Shown here: one piece after another, positions 22,449 to 35,143 of the stretch | How positions within the stretch are numbered: position 1 is the stretch's first letter | How the letters are laid out: every line of letters starts with the position of its first letter | Source: Physcomitrium patens | Taxonomy: Eukaryota > Streptophyta > Bryopsida > Funariales > Funariaceae | Assembly (NCBI RefSeq): GCF_000002425.4 | Contig: NC_037259.1 | Span: forward strand, 125,340 to 189,339 | Length of the DNA stretch: 64,000 nucleotides | Direction: 5' to 3' | Position numbers and translations under genes: made by a program | The notes under the pieces: generated by a model | The model's database searches: none | Seen by the model: only the letters and a program-made list of their open reading frames with translations | Told to the model about the DNA's origin: nothing

Positions 22449-25252
22449 TATGGAGGAATTGTGAGTTTGAGGAGCTTCTTTTGAGTTACATACAAATCAG
22501 CTGCAAGGGGCAACAGAGTGCAGTGTTAGGATTGCAAACGTCTACAACAGCTTGAGATGATCATATCACAGATAACGTACGAAATGCAAGGTGGTACAAG
22601 AGGAAATTGGTCGACTAAGGGTGTTAGCAAAATATTGCAGCTCCGGCATACAATATCGAATCTCGAAAAGACTTGGAAGGAGATGATTGTACAACACAGG
22701 ACCGCAAATTCGTGAGTGTGAGAAGATAATCATCCGTCTTCACAGCGGTCATATTTTGCAATTCACGTAAGGCAGGAATCTAAACAGACAAACTGGCACT
22801 TAAAAAGTTCAGCAACGCCCGACCGCGTCATGAGCAAACAGCAGCACTGACCACAACACAAACTCGGGCGAAGGGCAATAATTGGAGGAGAGTAATCGAT
22901 GTGTTAGGGTTTCAAAGAGGAAGCGAAAGAAGGGAGCCAGCCGCACAGGTGGTCACCTAGAATTGCATGAATGAATGAACCACCTGATCAGCGCCGGTGC
23001 GCGTTGGAGATTATGCCTGGATCAGGAGGAGATGCTGGAGAACAGAATCCAGATAATAATGCGCATGAAGAGGAAAGGGACAGCTGAGGAAGGGAGAGAG
23101 GGAGGGCGAGCGGGCGGAGGAGGAGGAGAAGGAAGAGGGGAAGGGAAAGAGAATGCGAGCGGAGTGTATGGAGCAGGGTGAGCATTATGAGCAGATCAAC
23201 TTGAAAGAGGGCCAGCCATAGAGGGACCAAAGCCAGGAGAGTGAGAGAGCGTGACTTAGTTGGGATTGACAATGGGGGCGGGAGACCAGCAGCGCAAAGC
23301 GGAGATGGGAGAATTGCAAGTCACGGTGGTGGGGGCACTATTCAAATCTCGCAATCGCTGACCGAGTCGCAAGGCGGGCGCTCCGGACTGAAACCGACAG
23401 TTGACAGGTAACGGGGGTGGATAATGAGCTGCCTCGTCCTCGAGGGCCTTCCTGGCCAATCAGAATTTTTAAATCTCAATCCACGTCAGCACCACCCAGC
23501 TGGGCGGTAGTGAGCACGCCTTCTTCAGGGCAATATCCCTCAAAGTCTTGGCAGTTCCGCTGCTTGCTTTTCTGGACTTCCTTAAGATCAGAACCGAGTT
23601 GCCTGTGCTGGTCGTGCCCTTATTCACAGGGCAACGTGGGAAGCATCTCGCCAACAACTTCCACTCTGACATAAGCGACCTTTTCTCGATCTAAATGCAA
23701 TGTGCGCATTAGAATCACATGGAAAAACGATGCGGTAGGATTGAGGACCTACTGGAGGCTAGCGTGTGATTTCATCGCACTTGCACAGAGAACGGTGTTG
23801 AATTCCGATTGGATTTGTCAATGCAAGTTGCCTTCTCTTTCTACGAAAATGTGCGTGTGTCTTTATATAGATATATTTGATTTCTCCTCTGTTTATTTTT
23901 ATATCATTCGTTTCACTCGTGTTTGATTCTGTGTCTCCAGCATTGTCAACGCAAAAAAGTAACTGTATAAATAATGTGAGATTCCACATTGAAATAAATA
24001 TAATATTTTGACTCTCCTTCATACAACCTAATTGCTTATCCTTACTCTTAGCGTCAGCCCCCCACCCCCTTTGGCGCCCTTTTGCTTTTGCTCACATTGA
24101 CCCTAAATTCTTGTCATAGTGGGAGGACGTGGACAAGGACATGTATATAGAATATTTGTTAAAATTCCCCAAAATCTGTTCATAAAGGAATGAGAAAAAC
24201 CGTACCAACTATATACCTTTTCTAACCCATTACCAAAAGAAGGGTTTGAAGACTCCTTCTGAATTCAGAGTGGGATCTGGAGGATTCCAGAATCCCGAAT
24301 CGGAGTAATAACAAGTATATTAAGAATCAGTGCTGGGGTCAGGTATGAGAATGCGTGGACTACAAAGGACTGGGCTAGCACAGGACAGAGAAATAATGGA
24401 CAATGAGTGTCAGGAAGGCAGGTAGAGTTTACCTGGTGTTTTCACAGGGAGCGGAGGCTCTACCAGTTGTGGAATCGTGTTTGGGGAGGAGCTAGACATG
24501 GCCGTCTACGGTCCATTCCAGTCTTACCCTGAAAGCTGACCGAAATCGCGGCATCGCTGACTGCCGCAGTCGGTACCCATGGCCCGACGCCACATGGGAG
24601 TGACCAGCAGCGGGTGGTGATTCCCATGTAAATAGAAGCCTGCTCTCCTTGCCGTTAGTCGCTTCTGTTCCTGCCTCTCCCTCGAAGGCACATGGCACAC
24701 CATAACCCCAACGCAAGCGACAAGTGGGAAGGTTCTGTGCGAGCACTGGTCTCTTTTTCTCCGCATCACTGCCATCTCATTTATTAATGCATTCCTTCAT
24801 ACATTCGTTCTTATTCCCTGCCCTCCGTTATATAAGCCATGCTTGTCGTTTATTATGCCCCCCTCCCCGTCATCAGTTGCAGTTCTCTCAGTTCGAATTC
24901 TTCACTCTTCGTATCTGTCGCCTACGTAAGCAACTCGCTAAATATATAATACATAATGTGAATATTCACTGAAAGTGCTCCAAGCCCCTGTCATGAATCC
25001 AAATAAAACTAAAGGAGAATACTCGTGATAAAGAAAAGCAATCACTGACAATGTTAACAAACTTCGTTGGTGATATTGTATGATTTTTTTAATGCTTCTT
25101 TCAATAGAATCATGTTGAAATTAATCACCCGGAAGTGTTAGCATCTTTGGATTTTTTTTAATTTTTTATATATCAATGGTTTCTTAATTTTTAAAGATGT
25201 CTCTAAATTACTGTTATAACTACAATAAAATTAGTACAAAAATACAACTTTA

Positions 25253-25290
<38 letters not shown>

Positions 25291-25803
25291 TTTTTTTTCA
25301 CTTTTCTTTTAATCCATATTATTCCTTGGTTGTCTTATGTGTGAATTAATTTGAACCACTCCATTAGATTGCTCAATTACATCCAATCATTGTTGTTGTT
25401 TTGTTGTTATTATTGACATACAAGTATAATAAAAAAGATTCCAAATTTATTATTATTTTTTGATAATTTGATCAATATAATATAGTCTAAATTTTTAATT
25501 ACTATTCTTTATTAAAAAATAATCAAGAATTGACTTAATAAAACTATTCTTAAGCTTTTTTATTACTTAATTTTAAATATTTTGTATATATATTTGAATC
25601 TTTTTAAATTAAAAAATACATATGCTTTAAAAAAAATTTAAATAAATAAATATATATGTTTTAAACAAGAATAGATAAACAAACAAAAAAATATAATAAG
25701 ATTATCCTTATTATAATATATCATATAGTTGTTTTGGCACTTTAGTTAAATCACAATTTTTTTGGTAGTTTTATCAAATTATATGGTTATTTTGGTAATA
25801 TAA
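22449..25803. other. Gene-island edge: promoter region, then AT-rich spacer
   Basis: 22449-23300 includes the probable promoter/5' UTR of the minus-strand gene ending at 20052, with a purine-rich run at about 23080-23155. 23300-24970 has mixed composition and scattered short frames without motifs (24492-24775 is open on the minus strand but unconvincing). From about 24,970 the DNA becomes very AT-rich, and the retroelement region begins at about 25.8 kb. Confidence 0.45.
25255..25298. repeat. (TG)n microsatellite followed by a T run
   Basis: About 16 TG units (25255-25287) are followed by about a dozen T residues. Confidence 0.9.
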
Positions 25804-26307
25804 TGTCCAAGATATAAATCACAAAAACCAAAAGATTAATACACTCTTTAATCAATAAAAAGAACAAATAATCACTTAAAGATGGTAAAATATTAAATTA
25901 GAATGGCTATTGCTAAAGACAAAAAATCTAGAGACTCTTGAAATAAGACTAAGAATAAAAAATGAATTTACAAGAGTCAAAAAGGCTTTACTTTTGCTTC
26001 CACATATACTATTTAATTAGGAGTTATCTGAAAACATTCTATATGATCTTTAATACATGTCTAACTTGTTTCTTACATGTGTACCTTGTGACCAACTTGT
26101 ACTACAAGTTGCCAATATGTATAATACATGTCCATCTTATTGGTTTGGTTTTCAATATATCAATTATCCACAAACATGTATGAAGTCAAATTCACATCTA
26201 TGAAGCTTTTAAGAAATTATTTTACAAGATATTATCAAATCTATCTACAATTATCTTCTACCTACAATTATCTTCCAAGTTTTAGGTAACTATTTTTATC
26301 CACAATA
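25804..26307 (-). repeat. Family A LTR, reverse orientation
   Basis: On the minus strand this matches family A LTRs: the atggctattgc block, the atatactatttaattagg block and the aagctttta block. It starts TGTCCAAGATATAAATC and lies directly beside the next LTR (26316-26844), which is related and in the same orientation. Together they form a head-to-tail LTR pair. Confidence 0.7.
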
Positions 26308-28697
26308 TTACCTCATGTCAAGGATATAAATCTCAAGGATCTAAAAGCTCAATATATTCTTATATAACTCAAAAAAAAAAAAAATCATTCAAAACTAATA
26401 TAGTATTCAAACTAGAATACCTATTGCCAAAGATAAGAAGATTAAAAAGTCTTGAAACAAGACTAAAAATTAAAAAGGCATTGACAAGAATAAAGAAAGT
26501 TTCACTCTTATTTTTATATATACTATCTAACTAGAAGCTACATTATGACATTCTATATGATCTCTAACACATATCTAATTTATAAGATATGTGTTTTAAT
26601 TTGTAAGACAAGTTTCATATATATGCGCCACAATCTATTAATATATGTTGTCAATATATGCAACACATGGCTTATGTATTGGTCAAGTTTTTAACCAATC
26701 GATTACCTAAAGATACATATAAAGGTGAAATTACATTTATAAAGCTTCTAAAAAGCTTTTTTATAAGATATTATTAAATTAATCTACTTTTATCTATTCA
26801 TAATATCTAAGTAATTATTGGAGTAAATATATATATTTGTGATATTATTCCCCTTCTAAGAGTAAGTTCTATAAGGAGTAGTGATCACATGTTGAGGAAG
26901 TCCAAGATGCGGCAAATTATATTTGCTATGTATTTTGATCTTTGTTTTCTTTGAAAGTAGTTAATAGGTCCTCTCAACAATCAATAATGTTTCATTTTAG
27001 GATAGGAAGACCAACCTATTATTTCATTATTATTGAGGCATTTGTAACTTCTTTCAAATTTATAATACTATCAAGAGTTATTTCTACTTCCAATAAAATC
27101 ACCAAATATCAAGAGTCTCTTCTAAAGTCATGATACCAAACATATTATATCTTGCTATCTATTCGAGGAAGAATATGTCATTCTTAAATCTCTTCATTTC
27201 AATTATGTCACCTTAAAGGCTGTGATAATCACAATATCTCATCCAATAAGTAAGGAAAGGATGGTTCTTGAGTTAAATTTCCTATCTATTGATTCTCTAT
27301 TTTCTTGACATTACAAATATACAAAAAGTAGAAACAAAGATAGAAGGTCAAATACAATCTTTTATAATTTATAATTTTTTTATAGCAAAGATTTTCTATT
27401 CTTCATCTTGATTTTGATGGATGTTGTCAATAAAAAATATCAATCTTATTTATTACATTTTATAAGATTCTTGGTTGACATCTATGTGCATTGACTTATA
27501 TCATATTTGTGCTAATGAATAAAATATTCTAACCTATTTTGGTATTGCCTTGAATCTAAGACTTCTTCAATCTCATACTCTTTGTTAGTATTTACTTCTA
27601 TAAGAAGAAATTACATTTGTTGCCTTTTTAGTATATCTATTATCTTGTATGACTTAAAAAGAGATACATCGGATACATAATAGATCTTTATAGACTCTAA
27701 TAGATATAATTGATAAGCAACTAGATTATTTTATTCACATATAAAAAATGGTCAAAATCTATGGTAATCCAATTTGTTATAAAGCCAAATAGTCTTGATA
27801 TTATGATAAAGTAATCATACCTTGTCACCAATATGGAATTGAGATTGTTCCTTGCAATAAGCATGTCTGTTGATCTTTTGTCATCCTTGAGCTTCTTTAA
27901 GTTGCACCTTTATTGTTGTATGTAGCTCTGACAAATAATTTGCCAAATCTTTTGTAGCATAATTATTAACTTTTGAAAAGTCAAAAATATCAAGTTTTAG
28001 ATAATAACCATAATTAATAAAGAAAAACATTTGTTGAATAAAAAAATATATTTTATTATTATAAAAAAACTCTAATAATAATAAAAAAATTATCCAATCA
28101 TCTTATTGGTAGTTGATGGTATTCTCCAAATATTATTTTTAAATTTGATTCACTTGCTTCATTTTGACATCAATTTAAAATTAAAAAGCTAAAGATAGTT
28201 TTATATCCATCTTTAAAAGCTTAAAAAGAATTTTCTAAAATCTTGATATAAATTACATATTTCTATCTAATATAATATTTTTTGATAATCCATGATAGCA
28301 ATAATTTTTATTAAATAAAAGCTTGGCTATTTTTTCACATATAATAGATTTTGTATATGGTACAAAATGTGGCATCTTAGTGAATCAATCTACTATCACA
28401 AATGTAGAATAAAAAAAAAACTTGAGACTAGAAGATCCATGACAAAGTCTATAGAAATAGATAACCATGGTTATTCTAGAATAAGTAATAGCTAAAGAAG
28501 TCCATAAGATTGATGACTAGGAGTTTTTGATCTTGATGAAATATCACATGATTTTATAAAGTCTTTAATTACCTTTCAGATTTGAGGCTACCAAAAATCT
28601 CTAGATATTAGTTTCAAAGTTTTATTATATCAAGAATGTTCGGTTGTTGGAAAGTTGTGACAAGCTTAAAAAACACATAATCATGCTTTGTCTTTTG

Positions 28698-28699
<2 letters not shown>

Positions 28700-28738
<39 letters not shown>
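28700..28738. repeat. (TA)n microsatellite
   Basis: About 19 TA units lie inside the pol region of element A1. Confidence 0.9.
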
Positions 28739-28744
<6 letters not shown>

Positions 28745-30574
28745 ATAGATTATTCTTGAATTCAAACTTAGAAGTATCTTGAGACTTAGAAGAATTATTC
28801 TTAATATCATGAACAAGAAGATCTTAAGACATAATTGATTGAATTTTCTTAATAAAAATTAAATCAATAGTTAATATTGATTTCATTGCTCAAAGATGAA
28901 AATACTTTGGCTTCAAAAAAATTATTCTTTGTTAATTAAAAGATGTATCTCCTTCTTTTGGTGCAAGACAAGAATGTTTAGAAAGGACGACTAACAAACT
29001 TTATTGTCTTTTGAGTCAATAAGTAATCTTGAAAACAAATCTTGATAAAAACATGTTCTATAAGCTTGGAAATAATTAAAAATACATGCTGACATAAAGT
29101 ACTTGAGATTCTTGTGATTTGTACATATGATTATTGGATTGAAAGCACCTTTTAGATAAATAAATCTATAATTGCAAAAAACTCTTTGTTGGAAATTTCA
29201 TAGTTAATTTTGGCTGCTAAATTTTTTTTTGAATGAAAAACTATCAAATAGAACTTATCATTTGTTCTCATTTGTAATAGCGCCACATCCATAGCAGAAT
29301 TTGATGCATTTGTTTTCATAAAGAATATCTTAAAAAAGTCAATACAATACAAGATTCTTGTAAAAATAAATAATATTTTTAAGGCTTAAATTTTTTTTTT
29401 AGTTTCTTTCCTCTATTTAAGTTTTTTTTTACATGTTAGATATGTAAAAGAGTTACAATTTGATTTTTATTCTTCTAAAAATCTAATAATAATTGGTAAA
29501 TTTTAAAAAATATTGAACATCTTTGATTGTTTTTGAGATCTTCTAATCTATGATAGTCTAGACCTTCTTAAGATCCATCATAAGGCCATTATTTAAAATG
29601 ATGTATCCTATGAAGTTAACTTAAGTAGTGTAAAATATACATTTTTTTATTTTGGCATTTAATCTTATATTTCTTATTTTTTGTAATACACAACAAATAT
29701 GAAATTCATATTCTTTTATATTTTTAAAATAAAATAAGATGTCATCCAAATAACAAATAATATAGTCATGAAAAAGTTCATAGAAGATATCATTCATTAG
29801 ATATTGAAAAGTAGCCAGTGTATTCATGAGTCCAAAAGAAATTATATTATATTCAAAATATCCATATTTAGTTCAAAATATTATTTTCTATTCATTTCAT
29901 TCTTTAATGCATATTAAGTTGTATGCTTCTTATAGTTCTAGTAAAATAAAAAATAGAAGATATCTATTTTTGATAGTGATCTTATTGAGTCTTTGATAGT
30001 ATACATACATTTATAGAGATCAATCTTTTTTCTTCACAAATAAGATAGAAGCCCATGTTGGAGATTTAGATTGGCATATAAAATTCGTAAATAAATTTTT
30101 ATCTATGTATTTCTTGAATGCAATCAACTTATTTTGTGATAGGTCATAGATTGATCTAAATAGTGGTTGAACTTCTTCTCAAAGATTGATAGAATAATTA
30201 TAAGAATAATATTTTAGAAAAATATTTTTATTTTTTTTCTAAAAACATCTTGATAATCTTGATATTGACTTAGAATGCTATTTGAAATATTTTTTCCATA
30301 AAAAATAGATGTAGCATACATAACAAAAGTTGTTCCTTCTTTTGAAGCATGCATGAAATTCCTTACACCTATCAATAAGGATTTGGACAAATCGAATTTA
30401 TAGATTTTTATTTGACTAGCAAAATCCTATGCTAAATTATAAAAAAAAATCAAGATTATAAGAAATCTAATCTATTTGAGGATTATATTTTTAACTATGA
30501 TAATCTTAAACTAACTAAATTTTAAAAAAAATATATTAAATCTTACTAAGCTATTATAACTATTAGTTGTTATT

Positions 30575-31106
30575 TTCATAGACATATATTTATTCTAATT
30601 GTTACTTAGGTAATATAAATAAATAGAAGTAGATAAAAATAAATTAATATCATAATATTTCATAATAATTTTATAGATGCTACTTTGACTTTAGATGTAT
30701 GTATAATTGATTGGTAGGTTAGAAATTTGGTGAATAAGTTAATCCTGTGTCACACATGTTGATAGCTTAAAGAACAAATTAATTATATGGCACCTATATA
30801 GAAAACTTGTCTTACAAGTTATGATATATATTGTGCAAAGTCAACACATTTTGGAAGTCCAATAGAATGTTGCCATGTAGCTTCTAGGTAGATAGTATAT
30901 ATAGAGGTAAGGATGAAGCTTTCTTCACTCTTCTCAATTCTTTTCTTACTTCTAATCTAATTTCAAGAAGTATCTAGTTTTTTTGTATTTTAAAAATAGC
31001 CATTCTATTTTCTTTTTAATATACATACTTTCTTATTTCTATTTTGTTATGCTTCTTTGAAAAAGTCTCACTTATTTATTTATTTTCATCAAGTTTTTAT
31101 CCTTGA
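30575..31106 (+). repeat. Solo LTR of family A nested in A1
   Basis: The plus-strand LTR begins near catagacatatattta and ends near tatccttgaga, with the family A landmarks in between. Protease-region sequence of A1 (minus strand) resumes on both sides. No internal region is attached, so it is a solo LTR left by LTR-LTR recombination. A clear target-site duplication was not seen. Confidence 0.75.
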
Positions 31107-31662
31107 GAGCTGTATCTAAAAGAACAATTTTATATGTGACATCTTTAGAAGACAACAAACAACCATTTATTACTTCTATATGTATATGTTTGATTTTTTC
31201 AACTAAGACTATTTCTTATTTTTTCATAAAGACTTCATCTATGAAATATATTGAGGCTCCTAAATCTAACAAAGTTAAGACTTTTTGATTTTTTGGTCCT
31301 AAACAAATTTCTACTATAAAATGAGATAAAAGATGTGAAGAAAGAATAGGAGCTTTATTAAATGTCATACAAGATTTCAGCCACATGGTCCCCATTATAG
31401 TTAAAGAAACTAATTTTTTAACACATCGTCTTCTTGTACAACTATGTTCTTTATTTTCTTATTGCTTTGCTTCTTTAGACAATGTCATAGGAAGCAATAA
31501 ATTTGTTCTTAGCATCATTAGTAATAAATCTTTTATATTATCTTTTAATCCATATTAAAATTGATTAAAAAGACTTTATCATTTCAATCTATCTTGTAAA
31601 CAAGGTTTTAAAATTCAACAACATATATAGTAGCTAAACATGATCCTTATTGTAAAAATATA

Positions 31663-32689
31663 CAGTGATTCAAAAAACTATTTCAATATTGACATATTTT
31701 TAGAAAGAATGGTGTATTACAAAAAAATATAGTGAATAATAACATGTGGTCTATATAACAAATAAAGTACTCTTTTATAGCTACCGAATGAGCTTAAATT
31801 AAAAAAAAATCCATTAAGTAATTGTGAAGCTATGACCAATCTAATTTGAAATAGTATTAAAATAATTTTTTAAGTGGTGTCTAATTTTTGGATTCTATCA
31901 ATTACTCAACATTACAACATTCAATCATCACAGATTTATTTTGACAATATTATTACTAATCTAATAACATCATTAATCACAATTCTTGGAGGTAGAAATG
32001 TAATGGTATAAGATTGTATGGAATGAAATGGGATTGAGAGGATGGCAAAGGTTGAAGGAAGGATGGATACCAAGCAATTCATGGAAATTCTTAAAAAAAA
32101 CTTGCTTCTTAGTATTAAAGAATTTGACATTTTTGAAAAAGAGGTGATTTTTTAGCAAGATAATGACCTCAAGCATAACTCAAAACTACTATAGAAGTGA
32201 TTTGATCATCATAGGATTAAAGTAATGAATTGATTTACTTAATCTTCTAATCTTAATTCCATTGAATATCTTTGGGAGCACCTCAAATGCCAGCTCAATA
32301 CTTGGAAGATAAAACCAAAAAGAGTTTGGAAATTATCGAGAAAAATAGCTACAGAATGGAATAATATTGAAGCAATTTTGTGCCAAAAGTTAACAAAAAA
32401 TATGCTTAGGAGGTTAGAAGTAGTTATCAAGGCTAAAAGGTGTTCTACAAAGTATTGATATGTAATTGTATACCACACTCAAAAAAATATTTCAATACTA
32501 TTTCAAATTAGATTGATCATAGCTTCACAATTACCTAATAGATTCTTTTTAATCTAGGCTTATTTGGTAGTTGTAAAATAATACTTTATTTGCTATACAA
32601 ACTACATGTCATTATTTACTACAATTTATTTATAATACATCTTTTCTTTTCAAAATATGTTAAAAATGAAACAATTTTTTGAATCACTA
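31663..32689 (+). mobile_element. Tc1-like DD34E DNA transposon, internally deleted
   Basis: Terminal inverted repeats of about 215 bp start CAGTGATTCAAAAAA (left, 31663) and, on the complement of the right end, TAGTGATTCAAAAAA (32689). Each is flanked by TA, the Tc1/mariner target. Inside, the plus strand (31982-32459) encodes the C-terminal two thirds of a transposase: ILGGRNVMV, the second catalytic Asp in QDNDLKHNSK (codon 32159-32161), and the catalytic Glu in LNSIEYLWEHLK (codon 32264-32266). Both lie in one frame with 34 residues between them, so DD34E. The first Asp and the DNA-binding part are missing, and the total length (1.03 kb) is too short for a full element with such long TIRs. 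Three or more in-frame stops, at least two readable as Trp or Gln codons changed by G-to-A or C-to-T, show it is dead. It lies exactly between A1 (minus) and B1 (plus). Confidence 0.82.
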
Positions 32690-33021
32690 TATACAATAGC
32701 TTACAACTACTTTACAAGAAATTCGACTTTGCCTTCTTATTATACAAAATTAAAAAAATTAATATACAAATAATTACTAGAAATATAAGTTCTTCCAAAA
32801 GTTTGACCAAACGTTACTTTCTAATGCCAACTTTCTACTTGCTACATCAATCCAAATCCATAAGTTAATACCTCAATGGCTTAAATCTTTTCATATTATT
32901 ATAGTGATTTTTGATGTTGCATACTGCTTCAAACTTCTGCCACATATTTTGATCTATCTAATCTACCATATTTTGCAACTTAAAGAGTCTCATACTGAAC
33001 TAAGGTGCTTTTCTAACCAAT

Positions 33022-34410
33022 TTTGTATTATGTGAAGCCTTACTTGAGAATGCATTGAGTACTTGGTTAAGAAAAGGTAGAAAGAGTACTGCGATAACAA
33101 GATTCTAATTCTAATAGAATCGTAAATAAATCCAATTAAATCTTAAGAATGCTAATCAAGCTTTAGTTAATTCAAAGAAACATCAAAAAAATTACAAAAG
33201 AAGCATGAATAAATCTTGAAGAAATTCAAAGAAAGTATTAAAATAAAATCCAAAATATGTTTTAAATAAATTCCAACCAAATTTTATTTTAATTTTAGTT
33301 AAAATCCTAATAATCCTTATTTAAATCTGAAGTCAAATCCTAAATAAATCCTAAATCTTAAGTAATTTTTAAATCCTAAATCAAATCTCAATAAAATTAA
33401 TCTAATTTTGCTCAATTTAGAACCTTAATATCTATCAATTATACCATTGATCTTGCTTAAGATTTTATACACCTTTCAATAACTAAATTGGCAACAAAGA
33501 TGCAAAATTTGAAGAAGATTAATCCTAAATTCTTCTCGGGTATTAGTCGGCATCCTAATCTAATCTAAATGTTGAACTTCCAGTACAAATATCTCCTTCT
33601 TGAACTATTGAATTGCCTCCAAAATATACTTTAAGTATGAAAAATCAAGTCTAGTCTTGACACAAAAAAAATTCACTTCAATCCAATCAACATGTTGCTA
33701 AAAATCTTAATAATATTTATTGATCTTTAAATTCCAATTTTTGAGACCTCAACCTTTAAAAACCTTTATATACTTTGATCTAACCATTTAATTGACCTTA
33801 AAATCTTTACACACACTAACAACTATAATACCAATACATTGTATTCACATATATATACACTACAAAAACTCAAAAAACCTTCAATTTTGTAAACATAATT
33901 TTATTTTTTAAAATCTAATCCAATTAAAAACATTACTAATTTTAAAAATCTTCCAAATATTGAATATTAACTTCATTTACATAAAACTAATGCCAAAAAA
34001 TCTCTTTGCTAGTCTCTTCTGAAATTCCATTCTTTGATCTACCAAAGAATTCCAAAGTTGCTACAGGTATGTGGTTTTGTGCCTTGGGATTTAATTTCGA
34101 TCCAAGTTGACAATTGATACTCTTTGGGTATCAATATTTGATAATTTGAGGTAATTTTTGCTTGAATCTATTAGTAACTCTCTTCCAAATATATTTATAT
34201 TAATTACTTATCTCATTTATTTTGATTTGAGGCATTTAAGCTTCTATAAAATAAATAGAAGCTCCTTTTCTAAAAAAAACATTAAGACTAAATCTTTTAT
34301 TATCTTCCTATCATTAATCTTTGTTTTTCTATCACATCTTCCTATTAGGCTCTTCTATAATAACATCCATATTTTTATTTTTCACCATATAGTCCTATTA
34401 CTACACGACA
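33022..34410 (-). repeat. Family C solo LTR, reverse orientation, with TSD ccaat
   Basis: The 1389-bp non-coding insert splits the 3' region of B1. On the minus strand it starts TGTCGTGTAGTAATAGG. It is flanked by a perfect 5-bp duplication, ccaat (33017-33021 and 34411-34415), as made by LTR-element integrases. The related copies at 43648-45264 and 61762-63372 end in CA. No internal coding region was seen, so it is most simply a solo LTR of a long-LTR element. Confidence 0.75.
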
Positions 34411-34669
34411 CCAATACCAACTATCACCACCACTATTGATTGTGATTAATGACCAATGAAGGTATGAAGTGGACAATATTTTGGAGCATCACTATCTTTG
34501 CCATTGCAATGGATGTCCATCACTTTAGTATAAAGTCCTTTAAAAAGGTTATTCTTTCTATGATACAATGTGAGAACTTGTACAAAATCTCATCCATCAT
34601 TAAGAAATAATTTGGACATACCATTGGAAGCAAAACAAGGACATTCCACATTAATGGAGGAGGATTAAT

Positions 34670-35143
34670 TGTAATGGGGTATAGATATGGTATTTGTAGT
34701 ATTGACGCATAGAAATAGGTAGTTGAAGTCATGTTTGGAAAGTTTCTAGAAGTTTTTAGAATTTGAGCTAGGTTGGTGGTCTATATAGGATCTACCATGG
34801 AACATTCTAGAAAGGACTTAAGGTGGTTATCTAGGTAGGGCCTACCATCAAAAATATTCCAGAAAGTTTTAGAAGATTAGATAAAGTATAAATAGAATTA
34901 GCTAGGGCCATTTGGATATCCGATAAGATATGGCTTCAACCTTTTTTTTTCTCTAAAGTTTGATATTACATCTTTTTGTTCAATTTATTCTATTCTCTTT
35001 TTCTTTGTTCTATTTTTCATATTCTATTCTATTTATTTTTGTTCAGTTTTATTCTGCTCTACATTATCCTACATTGTGAGAAGATTTATATTGCTATAGA
35101 TTAAAAGGGTTTTAGATCTTAAAAATAGTCTAGTCTTGTTTTA
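34670..35143 (+). repeat. 3' LTR of B1
   Basis: It begins TGTAATGGGGTATAG after a purine-rich tract (aatggaggaggatt) and ends near tagtctagtcttgtttta. It shares blocks such as accatggaacattctag and gtataaatag with the LTRs of B2. Confidence 0.75.

Larger units (their letters stand above)
26316..31662 (-). mobile_element. Family A Gypsy chromovirus A1, reverse orientation, 5' part lost
   Basis: The minus-strand element runs from a 3' LTR (26316-26844), with the complement of a polypurine tract at about 26848-26858, through the post-chromodomain segment (about 26860-27130), integrase, RNase H, reverse transcriptase (a YLDDILF box near 29700-29760), protease (about 31100-31400) and part of gag. 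It ends at the Tc1-like element at 31663; its 5' LTR is not in the window. A solo LTR of the same family sits in the protease region in the opposite orientation (30575-31106). The copy is very AT-rich with many breaks, so it is an old fossil. Confidence 0.8.
32692..35143 (+). mobile_element. Family B Gypsy chromovirus B1, 3' part only
   Basis: The sequence matches the 3' part of element B2: integrase C-terminal region from 32692 (compare about 46256-46560), the chromodomain region after 34411, then the 3' LTR at 34670-35143. A 1.39-kb family C repeat (33022-34410) splits it. The 5' part is absent and the Tc1-like element abuts it. It is an old, broken fossil. Confidence 0.75.

Noticed and set aside
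22988-23272. Leucine-rich minus-strand frame resembling a membrane protein
   Set aside because: It is the translated complement of a purine-rich low-complexity tract.
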